Under the pieces are notes generated by a model that saw nothing but the letters and a program-made list of their open reading frames with translations, was not told the origin of the DNA and did not search any database. Positions 17,685-26,772 of a stretch of DNA of 64,000 bases are shown here, piece by piece. This DNA is from CAVQLX01 sp963811605 (lineage in GTDB: Bacteria > Desulfobacterota > Binatia > DP-6): contig CAWESA010000010.1 in the NCBI GenBank assembly GCA_963811605.1, positions 1,054,001-1,118,000 on the forward strand, written 5' to 3'. Each line of letters starts with the position of its first letter. Within the stretch, counting starts at the first letter, position 1. The position numbers and the translations under genes were made by a program.

Positions 17685-19124
17685 ATGCGGCCGGCGCGGT
17701 TGCCGCCGGCACCACACCGGCGTACTGGCCGCTCGGTGCCGCACGCCAGCCAGGTGGCGACTCCCGCCTCTTCCCCGCCGCCGCCCGGACGCGCGCTCAC
17801 CGTCGGATTGCTCCTGACGGTCGTGTGCATCGCCCTCGACGGCCTCGCCATCACGACCGTCATGCCGATCGCGGTCCGCGAGCTCGGCGGGCTCGCGATC
17901 TACGGCTGGGCCTTCAGCGCCTTCATGCTCGCGAGCGTCGTCGGCATCACGGTATCGGGACGTCTCACCGACCGGCGCGGACCCGGCGACGCGTTCGCCG
18001 CCGGGCTGACCCTCTTCTCGCTCGGCCTCCTGGGCGGCGGCGCGGCCCCCTCGATGGCGTGGCTGATCGTCGCACGCACCGTCCAGGGGCTCGGCGGGGG
18101 CGGCCTGTCGGCGGTGATCTACGCCAGCATCGCACGCTCCTATCCCGCCGCGCAGCAGCCCCGCATGCTCGCGCTGCTCTCGACGGCCTGGGTCGTGCCC
18201 GGCCTGATCGGGCCGGGGGTCGGGGGGGCGATCGCGGACCACGCCAGCTGGCGCCTCGTGTTCATCGGCCTGATGCCGGTCGCCCTCATCTGCGCGGTGC
18301 TCGCCATGCCTGCCCTGCGCAGACTCGGCAAGGACGAGGGGGCATCGAGCGCCGGCGGCGACCTGGCACCGGTCGTCTTCGCGGTCCTGCTCGCCGCCGG
18401 CAGCGCGCTCGTGCTGCTCGGGTTCGAGGCGCGCTCCTTTCCGGTGGCCGCCGCGTTGCTCGCCGCCGGCGCCGCCGTCGCCGCCCCGGGTCTGCGACGC
18501 CTGCTGCCGGCGGGCACGCTGCGGGCGCGCCCGGGTCTACCCGCCGCGATCGCGGCGATGGCGCTCGTGAGCGTGGCGTTCTTCGGCGCCGAGACGCTCC
18601 TGCCGCTGTTCCTGACGGTCTTCCGGGAGCAGCCCGCCACGGTGGCGGGACTCGCGCTCAGCGGAGCGACCCTCACCTGGACGGCAGGCGCATGGGTGCA
18701 GGCGCGTGCCGCGCGGCGCGGCGGTCGGAGCGTGCTGGTCGGGGCGGGCGCGGTGCTGATCGCCTGCGGCATCGTCATCGTCGGCACGGTGTTCCGCGAG
18801 ACCGCGCCGGTGCTGCTGGCAGCGGCCGGCTGGGGCGTGGTGGGCCTCGGCATGGGCATCGCCCACAGCACCATCAGCCTGACCGTGATCGAGCAGGCGC
18901 CCACGGGCGCCGAGGGCGCGGCGGCGGCGGCGATGCAGCTGGCGAACGTCCTCGGGGTGGCGCTCGGCGCCGGTCTCGGCGGCGCGGCCGTGGCGCTCGT
19001 CGAGCGCGGGAATCTCGCTCCCCCAGCCGGATTCGCGGCGGCGTTCGGCATCATGCTGGCGGCCGCCCTGCTCACGTTGGCGCCGGCCAGCCGGTTGCCG
19101 CCACGACCGCGCGGGGCCGCCTGA
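17685..19124 (+). CDS. MFS transporter, EmrB/QacA-like
   Basis: A 479-residue major facilitator with about 13-14 hydrophobic segments. The first helix has LDGLAITTVMPIAVREL, the conserved Asp/Pro pattern of the DHA2 drug-exporter group; motif A appears as GRLTDRRGPGDAF and motif C-like glycines as VVPGLIGPGVGGAIAD. Likely a proton-driven exporter of small lipophilic compounds. I placed the start at MRPARLPPAP, leaving a 45-residue Pro/Arg-rich cytoplasmic tail. The gene is divergent from the DUF11 protein, with about 200 bp between them. Confidence 0.8.
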   Translation: MRPARLPPAPHRRTGRSVPHASQVATPASSPPPPGRALTVGLLLTVVCIALDGLAITTVMPIAVRELGGLAIYGWAFSAFMLASVVGITVSGRLTDRRGPGDAFAAGLTLFSLGLLGGGAAPSMAWLIVARTVQGLGGGGLSAVIYASIARSYPAAQQPRMLALLSTAWVVPGLIGPGVGGAIADHASWRLVFIGLMPVALICAVLAMPALRRLGKDEGASSAGGDLAPVVFAVLLAAGSALVLLGFEARSFPVAAALLAAGAAVAAPGLRRLLPAGTLRARPGLPAAIAAMALVSVAFFGAETLLPLFLTVFREQPATVAGLALSGATLTWTAGAWVQARAARRGGRSVLVGAGAVLIACGIVIVGTVFRETAPVLLAAAGWGVVGLGMGIAHSTISLTVIEQAPTGAEGAAAAAMQLANVLGVALGAGLGGAAVALVERGNLAPPAGFAAAFGIMLAAALLTLAPASRLPPRPRGAA

Positions 19125-19212
19125 TGGCCGCCCTCGGCGGTTCCCGGCGCGCCCGCCGACCGGTCTCCGCTTCCCGGTGACAGGCTCGGACGCGACGTGC
19201 TAGGCACGCCGC

Positions 19213-20235
19213 GTGGCCCGACCTGCCCGCAGCGCCCGCGCTGCCGCCGGCGCGGCGTCCCGACCGGCGCCCCACCCCGTGCCGGTGACCCGCGCCTCGG
19301 CGCCCGACGTCGACCGCATCAACGCGATCAACGCCGGGCTGATGCTGCTGTCGGCTGCGATCGCGTTCGTGCTGCCGTTCGAGCTGTTCGTGCTGTCCTA
19401 CGCCGTGCTCGGGCCCCTGCACTACCTGACCGAGATCTCCTGGCTGCACGACCGTGGCTACTTCACACCGAGCCGATGGGACGTGCTGCCCGTCGTCGGG
19501 CTCGGCGTCCTCGCCTTCGCCGCCCGCTACTCCGACCTGGTCTCCTGGGACGGCTGGGTGCTGGTCGCGTTCGGGATCGCGGGCGCGTTCGCCTTCACCA
19601 CCTCGTCGGCGGCGAAGGTGGGGCTGGCCGTGGCCGCGGTGGCAGCGACGCTCCTCATCCAGCGCTGGGGCAGCGGCTTCTTCATGCTCACGGTGCTGCT
19701 GCCCACGCTGATCCATGTCGTCGTCTTCACCGGGCTCTTCATCCTCCAGGGCACGCTGCGGGCGCGCAGCGCGTGGGGCTACGCCTCGCTCGGCGTCTAC
19801 GTTCTGTGCGGCACCGTGCTGCTGCTCTACCGGCCGGCCGCCGGCCATTACACGTTCGACCCGCGCACGCGCGTCCTGGTCGACGAGTTCGCGCCCGTGA
19901 TCGACGTCCTCGGACGCCTCACCGGCGCGTCGCGGCCGCGATCGTACGACGTCTTCGTCGCCACCGGGCGCTTCCTCGCTTTCGCCTACACGTATCACTA
20001 CCTCAACTGGTTCTCGAAGACCGGCGTCATCCGCTGGCATACGGTGAGCCGGGCGCGCATGGCGACGATCGGCGTCCTCTACCTCGCCTCGCTCGCGGTG
20101 TACGCCTACGACTATGCCACGGGGCTGATCGCGCTCTTCGTCTTGAGCCTGCTGCACGTGCTGCTCGAGTTCCCGCTCGACGTGCGCACCATGGTGGGCC
20201 TGGCCTCCCGCCCGCTCGCACCGGCGCGCGGTTGA
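19213..20235 (+). CDS. Polytopic membrane protein of unknown function
   Basis: A 340-residue integral membrane protein starting at GTG, with about nine helices. Conserved-looking polar motifs lie at helix ends: LGPLHYLTEISWLHDRGYF near residue 70, YTYHYLNWFSKTG near 260, and LLHVLLEFPLD near 315. Several His residues with aromatic neighbours in the membrane recall metal-dependent membrane oxygenases such as the Brp/Blh carotenoid cleavage family, but I cannot confirm that relationship by eye. The gene lies about 90 bp after the MFS gene and 35 bp before another polytopic protein, all on the same strand. Confidence 0.5.
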   Translation: MARPARSARAAAGAASRPAPHPVPVTRASAPDVDRINAINAGLMLLSAAIAFVLPFELFVLSYAVLGPLHYLTEISWLHDRGYFTPSRWDVLPVVGLGVLAFAARYSDLVSWDGWVLVAFGIAGAFAFTTSSAAKVGLAVAAVAATLLIQRWGSGFFMLTVLLPTLIHVVVFTGLFILQGTLRARSAWGYASLGVYVLCGTVLLLYRPAAGHYTFDPRTRVLVDEFAPVIDVLGRLTGASRPRSYDVFVATGRFLAFAYTYHYLNWFSKTGVIRWHTVSRARMATIGVLYLASLAVYAYDYATGLIALFVLSLLHVLLEFPLDVRTMVGLASRPLAPARG

Positions 20236-20270
20236 CCCGTCTGCTTCCCGGGCGTCATACGGCGCCGCTG

Positions 20271-21875
20271 ATGCCCGGCATGCCGTCACGCTCGCGAGCC
20301 GGACCGCCCGCGACGCTCTGGCTGGTGGTCGCGGCGGTCGCCATCCTGCGCGCCCTGCCCTGGCTCGCGACGCTCGACGCCCCGCCGACGGCGGACGGCG
20401 TCCTGCCGCCGATCGGCTACAATCCCAAGGACTGGCTCGCGTACGTCGCCTTCATCCGCGAGGCCGCGACGCGGAGCGGCCTCTTCCTGGCCAATCCGTT
20501 CACGACCCAGCCGCAGGACGGCCGCTACCTGCTCCTCGTGCAGTGGGCGCTGGGCCGCGTCGTCGCTCTCACCGGTCTCAACCCGTTCACCGCGCTCGAG
20601 CTGTCGCGCGTCCCGCTGCTGGCGCTCATGATGCTGGCCTTCTGGCGCCTCGCCGGCGTCGTCCTGCCCGACCGGCGCGCCCGCATCGTGGCGTGCTGGC
20701 TCGTGCTGCTGTCCGGCGGCTTCGAGGCCGGCGTCGATGCGCTGGCGCCGTACCTGCCGTCGCAGACCCAGTGGCAGGTGAGCCAGGATCTCTGGCACCT
20801 CCAGGGCTGGAACACGTTCGCCGCCTCCTACAACCCGCTGTGGGTGGCGGCGCTCGCGCTGACGTTCCTCACGCTGACGCCGCTGCTGCGCCCGGGCGGC
20901 CCGTCCGGCTGGCGGGATGCGACCGTCCTGGGCGGCGGGCTGCTGGGGCTGGTCGCGACCCATCCGTACTCGGCCATCGTCGTGCTGGCGGTCGCCGCGG
21001 CACGGCCAGCGCTCGCGTGGCTGCTCGACCTGCCGCACGGAGCGGCGGGCGTCCCGATCGCGCTGGCCGGCTTGCTGCCCGCGCTCGCCGTGGCCGTCGC
21101 GCTGTCAGTCTGGCAGAACGCCGACGCCGTCTACCGCGCGACCGCTACCGGCGTCCTCGGTCCGCAGGCGCTGGCCGTATTCTGGTACCCGGTGACGCTC
21201 GGGGTGGCCGGCATCTTCGCGGTGCGCGGCTGGCGCATGTGGCTGGCCGAGTCGAACCCGTGCGCGCTGCCGATGGCGGCGTGGACGCTGGCGATCGTCT
21301 TCCTGCACACCTCGACGATACTCAACGGCTACCACTTCGTCTTCCACCTCTATCCTCCGATCTGTCTGGCGGCCGCCCCGGCGATCGTCCACGCGTGGGA
21401 CGCGCGGCGTGGCCGGCCGGCGGCACTGGCGGGCGCCGCCGTCGTCGGCCTCCTCCTCGCCCAGGCGCCGCTCCTCCTTACCCGCAAATGCCTGGCCGAG
21501 ATCGAGACCCACCGCATCAACCGGGCCAGCGCCCGCGTCCTCGACCTGCTGGCGACCCTGCCGGCCGGAAACGTGCTCGCGCCCGCCGACCTCGGCAACT
21601 TCATCCCGGCGTACGGTCCCCACCGCGTCTACGCCGGCCACTGGTTCCTCACTCCCGAGTACGCGCAGCGGGCCAACGAGGCGATGGCCGCCGCGACCGG
21701 CCGCATCGGTGCGGCCGAGATGGTCGGCCTGGTCGACGGCCAGCGCATCCGCTACCTGGTGGCCGCCACGCAGGTGGCGCCGGCGCTGGCGACCAGCCTT
21801 GGCTCGCGAGTCGAGCGGCAGGTCGAGCTCGGCGACCTGACGGTGCTCGACATCGGCGCAGGGGCGACCAGCTGA
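20271..21875 (+). CDS. Polytopic GT-C-like membrane protein, putative glycosyltransferase
   Basis: A 534-residue protein with about 11 membrane segments and a 110-residue soluble C-terminal domain. The layout (acidic/polar first periplasmic loop with GYNPKDWLAYVAFIREA, then many helices, then a soluble tail) is that of GT-C-fold lipid-linked-sugar transferases, but I see no canonical DXD, so the call is tentative. Loop motifs include ATHPYSAIVVLA, LNGYHFVFHLYPPICLA and NFIPAYGPHRVYAGHWF. Such proteins use polyprenyl-phosphate sugars at the outer face of the inner membrane. The start MPGMPSRSRAG follows the preceding gene by 35 bp; probably co-transcribed. Confidence 0.55.
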   Translation: MPGMPSRSRAGPPATLWLVVAAVAILRALPWLATLDAPPTADGVLPPIGYNPKDWLAYVAFIREAATRSGLFLANPFTTQPQDGRYLLLVQWALGRVVALTGLNPFTALELSRVPLLALMMLAFWRLAGVVLPDRRARIVACWLVLLSGGFEAGVDALAPYLPSQTQWQVSQDLWHLQGWNTFAASYNPLWVAALALTFLTLTPLLRPGGPSGWRDATVLGGGLLGLVATHPYSAIVVLAVAAARPALAWLLDLPHGAAGVPIALAGLLPALAVAVALSVWQNADAVYRATATGVLGPQALAVFWYPVTLGVAGIFAVRGWRMWLAESNPCALPMAAWTLAIVFLHTSTILNGYHFVFHLYPPICLAAAPAIVHAWDARRGRPAALAGAAVVGLLLAQAPLLLTRKCLAEIETHRINRASARVLDLLATLPAGNVLAPADLGNFIPAYGPHRVYAGHWFLTPEYAQRANEAMAAATGRIGAAEMVGLVDGQRIRYLVAATQVAPALATSLGSRVERQVELGDLTVLDIGAGATS

Positions 21876-21960
21876 CCCCCCCTGCGGGGAGCAGACAAGT
21901 CCATAGAAGACGCGCCTCTACCCCGCATCTGCTGATTTAACCTTCACATCCGGCAACGAG

Positions 21961-21978
21961 TGTGTTACCCGGGCACAC
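21961..21978 (+). promoter_or_regulatory. Near-palindromic element upstream of the secreted-protein gene
   Basis: TGTGTTACCCGGGCACAC is a near-palindrome (GTG..CCCGGG..CAC) 56 bases before the ATG at 22035. Almost the same sequence, TGTGTTACCCCTGGGACAC, occurs 54 bases before the next member of the family at 24842. The shared sequence and distance suggest an operator or a shared core promoter element. Confidence 0.5.
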
Positions 21979-22034
21979 AGTCGTTCAGAACAAGACCCGT
22001 CGTTGAAGGCCCGCCGTGGGGCTGGGGGAGAGAC

Positions 22035-24650
22035 ATGGAAAGACGAGACGCGTTCCTCTGCAACCTGACCTGCGCGGTCCTCGGTGCTACGGCGCTGATA
22101 GCTGCCCCGGCTTTGGCACAGGTCGAGATACCGAACTGCGAGATTCGCGTTCTCGAGACCGGCCGCCTGGACAACTCGTCCACGTCGAAGGCCAACCTCA
22201 CCGCCACCGCCCCTGACGGGAGTCTGCGTCTCGGCAGGAAGGTGCAGCTGGACGACGACACGTCCGTGTCGGGCGCCTTGGTGGGCCTCGGCAACGCAGC
22301 CAGCGTCGACAACCTCAACGCCAACGTCGTGAAGCTGGGCAAGGGCGCGACGGTTCGCGGCGACCAGAATCCGTTCGCTCCCACGACGTTCGCCTGCGAG
22401 GTTCCCCCGATCACCTGCGGCGGCCAGAACGTCTCCGTCCCCAAGAACGGCTCCGGCGCGCTCGATCCCGGCACGTACAGCCTGATCGACGTGGCGAACG
22501 GGGCGACGCTCACGCTGTCGCCGGGCGTCTACAACATCTGTGCGATCCGGAGCGGACGCAATGCGACCATCAATGTGAGCGGACCTGGCCAGGCGACGAT
22601 CAACGTCTCCGGCAACGTGCGCCTCCAGAACACCACCACCTTCGGGCCGACCGGCGACGCCGCCACCCCGCTCCTGAACGTGCTCGGCGACAGCGTGCGC
22701 TTCAGCGCCAACACCAGCGTCCGCGCCTTCGTGCGCGCGCCCGCGGCACGCCTCGCCCTGGGACGGAACGCCACCTTCACGGGGGCGGCGTGCGCGCGCG
22801 TCCTGGCCGGCAGCCGTAACGTCGACGTCCTGTGCGCCCCGGACGTCTCGACCACCACCACGTCCTCGACCACGACCACGTCCTCGACCACCACCACGTC
22901 CTCGACCACGACCACGACCGAGCCGTCGACCTCGACGACGACCACCACGACGACCACCACGGCTGCGCCGTTCTGCGGCGATGGCGTGATCAACCAGCAG
23001 AGCGAGGAGTGCGACACCCCGGACTTCGGCGGCGCCACCTGCCAGTCCTCGCCGAGCGGCGCCCTCCTCTGCACCGTCGACTGCAAGATCGACTTCTCCG
23101 AGTGCCCGGGCGACGCGCCGACCACGACGACCACCACCACCCTCGAGACGACCACCACGGTCGTCCCGACCACGACGACCACCACCACGACGGTCGAGCC
23201 CAGCACCTCCACCACGACCACGTCCTCGACCACCACGACGGAAGCGCCCAGCACCACCACCTCGACGACCACGACCACGACGACGCCGGGGCCCTTCTGC
23301 GGTGACGGGGTGATCAACCAGCAGAGCGAGGAGTGCGACACCCCGGACTTCGGCGGCGCCACCTGCCAGTCCTCGCCGAGCGGCGCCCTCCTCTGCACCG
23401 TCGACTGCAAGATCGACTTCTCCGAGTGCCCGGGCGACGCGCCGACCACGACGACCACCACCACCCTCGAGACCACCACCACGGTAGCCCCGACCACCAC
23501 GACCACGACCACCGAGCCGACGACCACCACCTCGACGACGACGTCGACCACGACGACCGAGCCGACCACGACGCTGCCCACGACCACGACGACCGAGCCG
23601 ACCACGACCACATCGACCACCACCACGACCGAGCCGACCACGACGACGTCGACCACCACCACGACCGAGCCGACCACCACGACGACCACGACGACCACCA
23701 CCACGACGACCACGATCCCGCCGCCGACCATCCTCGACTTCACGACCGGCACGCCGGGTGGAAACTGCGGCACGATCCTCGACGGGTCGGCAGTCCTGGT
23801 CAAGAACCTCACCTGCGGCGGCCTGAACCTCGGTGGTGGGGGCTCCATCGTGCCCGAAGGGCCCGTGCCCGACGGCTCGACGAGCCGCTTCGGGCTGAGC
23901 TGCGCGGGGTTGACGTGCAACATCCAGCCGACCGCCACCATGCCACCGGTGAACAGCCCGGATCCCGATTGCACCACGACGGGATGCAACTTCGGCACGC
24001 CGCTGCCGATCCCGAACCCGGCCATTCCGACCATCACCACGTGCGTCATCAACACGTGGGAGTCACCCGCGAGCGGCACCCTCGACCTGAGCGCCGGGAC
24101 GTCGACGACGAACGTCCCGCTGTCGTCCGACATCTACCTCACCGGCAACCTGAACCAGCCCTGCCCGCGCTGCTCCGCCAGCGGCTCGCCGTCGAGCCCG
24201 GGCACCGGCACCTGCGACCGCGGTCCGCGCGCGGGGATGGCCTGCACCTCCACGAGCTCGACGGGCGTCACGCGTGACTGCCCGACCGGCGGCGCCAACC
24301 CGCCGACGCAGCCCTGCACCCCGGGTGGCGGCCTCTGCATCGACGGCTCGCACGTCGGCGTGATCTCGGTGAACCTGTCGCCGCTCACCACCGGCTCCAG
24401 CAGCAAGAGCGCGGCCAACGGCATCTTCTGTCCGGGTCAGACGGGCGCGGGCGCCTTCGGCGCCCCCGCGGGCCGGACCATCACCGAGAACGGCGTGCCG
24501 GCCGGCCCGATCACGCCTGGTACGCCGGCGAACGGAACCCTGGCGTCGGTCTTCTGCATCTCGGCTACCGGCAACGGGCTGGTCGACGCTTCGGCGAACC
24601 TGCCCGGTCCGGGCGCCGTCTCGCTGCCGGGGTCGCTCCTGGTCCACTGA
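22035..24650 (+). CDS. Secreted mosaic protein with Thr-rich linkers and Cys-rich modules
   Basis: An 871-residue exported protein; the ATG follows GGGGGAG. Order of parts: signal peptide (1-27, ending ALA-Q); a Gly/Asn-rich beta-helix-like domain to about 270 (LDPGTYSLIDVANGATLTLSPG); Thr linker; CGDGVINQQSEECD module; Thr linker; an identical second copy of that module; a long Thr linker (about 480-560); and a 308-residue C-terminal module (23724-24647) beginning PTILDFTTGTPGG. The C-terminal module is shared, without gaps, with the next protein, at about 83% identity by hand count (53 differences in 308). Compared with that copy, two Cys are jointly replaced by Ala and Gly. The linkers are probably O-glycosylated. 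A strong terminator follows. Function unknown; a surface or matrix role is inferred. Confidence 0.8.
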   Translation: MERRDAFLCNLTCAVLGATALIAAPALAQVEIPNCEIRVLETGRLDNSSTSKANLTATAPDGSLRLGRKVQLDDDTSVSGALVGLGNAASVDNLNANVVKLGKGATVRGDQNPFAPTTFACEVPPITCGGQNVSVPKNGSGALDPGTYSLIDVANGATLTLSPGVYNICAIRSGRNATINVSGPGQATINVSGNVRLQNTTTFGPTGDAATPLLNVLGDSVRFSANTSVRAFVRAPAARLALGRNATFTGAACARVLAGSRNVDVLCAPDVSTTTTSSTTTTSSTTTTSSTTTTTEPSTSTTTTTTTTTAAPFCGDGVINQQSEECDTPDFGGATCQSSPSGALLCTVDCKIDFSECPGDAPTTTTTTTLETTTTVVPTTTTTTTTVEPSTSTTTTSSTTTTEAPSTTTSTTTTTTTPGPFCGDGVINQQSEECDTPDFGGATCQSSPSGALLCTVDCKIDFSECPGDAPTTTTTTTLETTTTVAPTTTTTTTEPTTTTSTTTSTTTTEPTTTLPTTTTTEPTTTTSTTTTTEPTTTTSTTTTTEPTTTTTTTTTTTTTTIPPPTILDFTTGTPGGNCGTILDGSAVLVKNLTCGGLNLGGGGSIVPEGPVPDGSTSRFGLSCAGLTCNIQPTATMPPVNSPDPDCTTTGCNFGTPLPIPNPAIPTITTCVINTWESPASGTLDLSAGTSTTNVPLSSDIYLTGNLNQPCPRCSASGSPSSPGTGTCDRGPRAGMACTSTSSTGVTRDCPTGGANPPTQPCTPGGGLCIDGSHVGVISVNLSPLTTGSSSKSAANGIFCPGQTGAGAFGAPAGRTITENGVPAGPITPGTPANGTLASVFCISATGNGLVDASANLPGPGAVSLPGSLLVH
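22986..23149 (+). repeat. 164-bp perfect direct repeat, copy 1 (CGDG module)
   Basis: This stretch is identical base for base to 23310-23473, a period of 324 bp (108 codons, in frame). It encodes the cysteine-rich module INQQSEECDTPDFGGATC and the start of the following Thr linker. Identity even at third codon positions means a very recent duplication or ongoing gene conversion. Confidence 0.9.
23310..23473 (+). repeat. 164-bp perfect direct repeat, copy 2 (CGDG module)
   Basis: Second copy of the repeat at 22986-23149. Immediately outside the identical block the copies differ (gcgatggc versus ggtgacgg on the left), so the boundaries are sharp. Confidence 0.9.
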
Positions 24651-24685
24651 TCGCGCGGCCGTCAGGCCCCCGTCGAACCTGAAAC

Positions 24686-24716
24686 CCCCGGGATCCCGTC
24701 GATCCCGGGGTTTTTT
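24686..24716 (+). terminator. Rho-independent terminator
   Basis: Ten-base stem CCCCGGGATC / GATCCCGGGG with a CCGTC loop, followed by six T. It lies 36 bp past the stop codon of the mosaic protein gene and separates it from the next family member. Confidence 0.9.
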
Positions 24717-24768
24717 CGTTGACGCGGCCGTCCAGCTCCATTTTTCGTCTCGCCCCCTCCGCCCGGTC

Positions 24769-24787
24769 TGTGTTACCCCTGGGACAC
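24769..24787 (+). promoter_or_regulatory. Near-palindromic element, second copy
   Basis: TGTGTTACCCCTGGGACAC, 54 bases before the ATG at 24842. It matches the element at 21961-21978 apart from the centre (CCC-CT-GGG instead of CCC-GGG) and one base of the right arm. The same position relative to the start codon argues for a shared regulatory or promoter function. Confidence 0.5.
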
Positions 24788-24841
24788 TGGCCGTTGCGCG
24801 CGAAGCTCAGGCGGCGCGACCAAACAAGAAGGGGGAAAACC

Positions 24842-26599
24842 ATGAAGAGGCACGCGTACGTGCTGGTACTGGCCGCGTTTGCCGCGGCGAGCCTGCTTCG
24901 CCCGGCCCCGGCAGTCGCTGCGCAGGGGAAATGCATCGTGAGCAAGAACAAGTGTATGGCCAAGAAGGCCGACAAGCTCCTCAAGTGCCACGAGAAGGCG
25001 GAGACGCCCAACAAGCCAGCCGATCCGAACTTCGGCGATTGCGTCACCAAGGTGAAGGCCAAGTTCGACGGCGGCACCGATCCGGCCAAGGGCTGCTTCG
25101 AGAAGCTCGAGAACAAGTCGGGTAACGACTGTGTCACCTTCGACGACACGGCAGCGGCCGAGCTGGCGGTCGACGACTGCGTCGATCAGATCGTCCAGGC
25201 CATCGATCCCGGCCCGATCACCCAGACCAAATGCGGTGTCGGCAAGAAGAAGTGCGTCGCGAAGAAGCTGAAGAGCATCCTCAAGTGCTACCAGAAGGCC
25301 GAGACGCCCGGGAAGCCGACCGACCCGAACACCGCTGACTGCATCACCAAGGCGCAGGCGAAGTACGACGGCGGCACCGATCCGTCCAAGGGCTGCTTCG
25401 TGAAGCTCGAGGCCAAGTCGGGCAACGACTGCATGCCGCCCACCGGCAACCAGGCTGCGCTCGAGGGCATCGTCGACGGCAGCTCGTGCGTGGCGGCCTT
25501 CATCGCTCTCCTCGAGACTCCGGCGACCAGCACCACCACCACGACGCCGACGAGCACGACGAGCACGACCACGGTGGCAACCACCTCGACGACGACGACG
25601 TCCAGCCTGCCGACGACCACCAGCACCACCACGACGACGACCTCGAGCACCACGACCACGACGGGAGGGTCGCCGACCATCCTCGACTTCACCACCGGCA
25701 CGCCGGGTGGCACGTGCGGCAACATCAAGGACGGATCCGCCGTGCTCATCAAGAACCTCACCTGCGGCGGCCTGAACCTGGGCGGGGGCGGCTCGATCGT
25801 GCCCGAGGGCCCGACGCCCGACGGCTCCATCAGCCGGTTCTCGCTGAGCTGCGCCGGGCCGGCCTGCACCATCGGCCCGACGAACACCGTCCCACCGGTC
25901 AACACCGCCGGGCCGGACTGCACCAACACCGGGTGCAACTTCGGCACGCCGCTGCCGATCCCGAATCCCGCCATCCCGACCATCACGACGTGCGTGTTGA
26001 ACACCTGGGCGTCGCCCGCGAGCGGGACCCTCAACCTGTCCACCGGCGCATCGTCCACCAGCGTCCCGCTCTCGTCCGACATCTACCTCACGGGCAATCT
26101 CTCCCAGCCGTGCCCGCGCTGCTCTGCCACCGGCTCCCCGGGGAGCCCCGGCACCGGCACCTGCGACCGCGGACCGCGCGCCGGCATGGCATGCACGACC
26201 ACCAGCTCGACCGGCGTCACGCGCGATTGCCCGACGGGCGGCGCCAATCCGCCGACCCAGCCGTGCACGGCGGGCGGCGGCCTCTGCATCGACGGCTCAC
26301 ACGTCGGCGTGATCGGGGTGAACCTGACGCCGCTCACCACGGGCTCGAGCAGCGTGACCAACGGCACGGGAATCTTCTGTCCTGGACAGACCGGGGCGGG
26401 GTGCTTCGGTAGCCCCGCGTGCCGCACGATCACCGAGAACGGCGTGCCGGCGGGACCGGTCTCGACCGGAGTTCCCACCAGCGCGACGCTCGCGTCGGTA
26501 TTCTGCATCGCGGCCACCGGCAACGGCCTGGTCGACGCCTCGGCCAACCTGCCGGGTCCGGGCGCGATCTCCTTGCCCGGTACATTCACGGCCAACTAG
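24842..26599 (+). CDS. Secreted mosaic protein: paired Lys/Cys domain plus shared C-terminal module
   Basis: A 585-residue exported protein; the ATG follows AGAAGGGGG. Parts in order: signal peptide (1-27); two tandem repeats of about 100 residues, each with seven Cys and many Lys (KCIVSKNKCMAKK, LLKCHEKAETP, KGCFEKLE, NDC / KCGVGKKKCVAKK, LKCYQKAETP, KGCFVKLE, NDC); a Thr/Ser linker (about 225-275); and the 308-residue module (25673-26596) shared with the protein upstream. The N-terminal pair is shared with the protein downstream. It is thus the bridge that shows the three proteins are built from interchangeable modules. Its C-terminal module keeps a Cys pair (GCFGSPACR) that the upstream copy has lost. 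Function unknown. Confidence 0.8.
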   Translation: MKRHAYVLVLAAFAAASLLRPAPAVAAQGKCIVSKNKCMAKKADKLLKCHEKAETPNKPADPNFGDCVTKVKAKFDGGTDPAKGCFEKLENKSGNDCVTFDDTAAAELAVDDCVDQIVQAIDPGPITQTKCGVGKKKCVAKKLKSILKCYQKAETPGKPTDPNTADCITKAQAKYDGGTDPSKGCFVKLEAKSGNDCMPPTGNQAALEGIVDGSSCVAAFIALLETPATSTTTTTPTSTTSTTTVATTSTTTTSSLPTTTSTTTTTTSSTTTTTGGSPTILDFTTGTPGGTCGNIKDGSAVLIKNLTCGGLNLGGGGSIVPEGPTPDGSISRFSLSCAGPACTIGPTNTVPPVNTAGPDCTNTGCNFGTPLPIPNPAIPTITTCVLNTWASPASGTLNLSTGASSTSVPLSSDIYLTGNLSQPCPRCSATGSPGSPGTGTCDRGPRAGMACTTTSSTGVTRDCPTGGANPPTQPCTAGGGLCIDGSHVGVIGVNLTPLTTGSSSVTNGTGIFCPGQTGAGCFGSPACRTITENGVPAGPVSTGVPTSATLASVFCIAATGNGLVDASANLPGPGAISLPGTFTAN

Positions 26600-26630
26600 C
26601 GCGCGCGGCTGCAGAGCCGCGTCTGACCTG

Positions 26631-26663
26631 AGGCCCCCGGGTTCCCTGCGAGCCCGGGGGCCT
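26631..26663 (+). terminator. Hairpin after the second mosaic gene
   Basis: An 11-base perfect stem, AGGCCCCCGGG / CCCGGGGGCCT, with an 11-base loop, 31 bp past the stop codon. There is no clear T-run, so it may be a weak terminator or an mRNA-end stabiliser. It resembles the hairpins after the neighbouring family members. Confidence 0.6.
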
Positions 26664-26772
26664 CCGTCGTTCCGGGGCGGCGAATCTCCTTCTGCCTTGC
26701 GGTGGCCTATGGTACGGTCCAGGTTCTTGGCTCGGGATCATCTCGAACCGACCCGGCCAAGGAGGAGGCCTC

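Noticed and set aside
21876..21895. Small C-run/G-run hairpin after the GT-C-like gene as a terminator
   Set aside because: The stem is only four to five bases and has no T-run.
22855..23715. The many ACC/ACG repeats resemble a CRISPR or tandem-repeat array
   Set aside because: They encode Thr linkers of a secreted protein, have no spacer structure and keep the reading frame.
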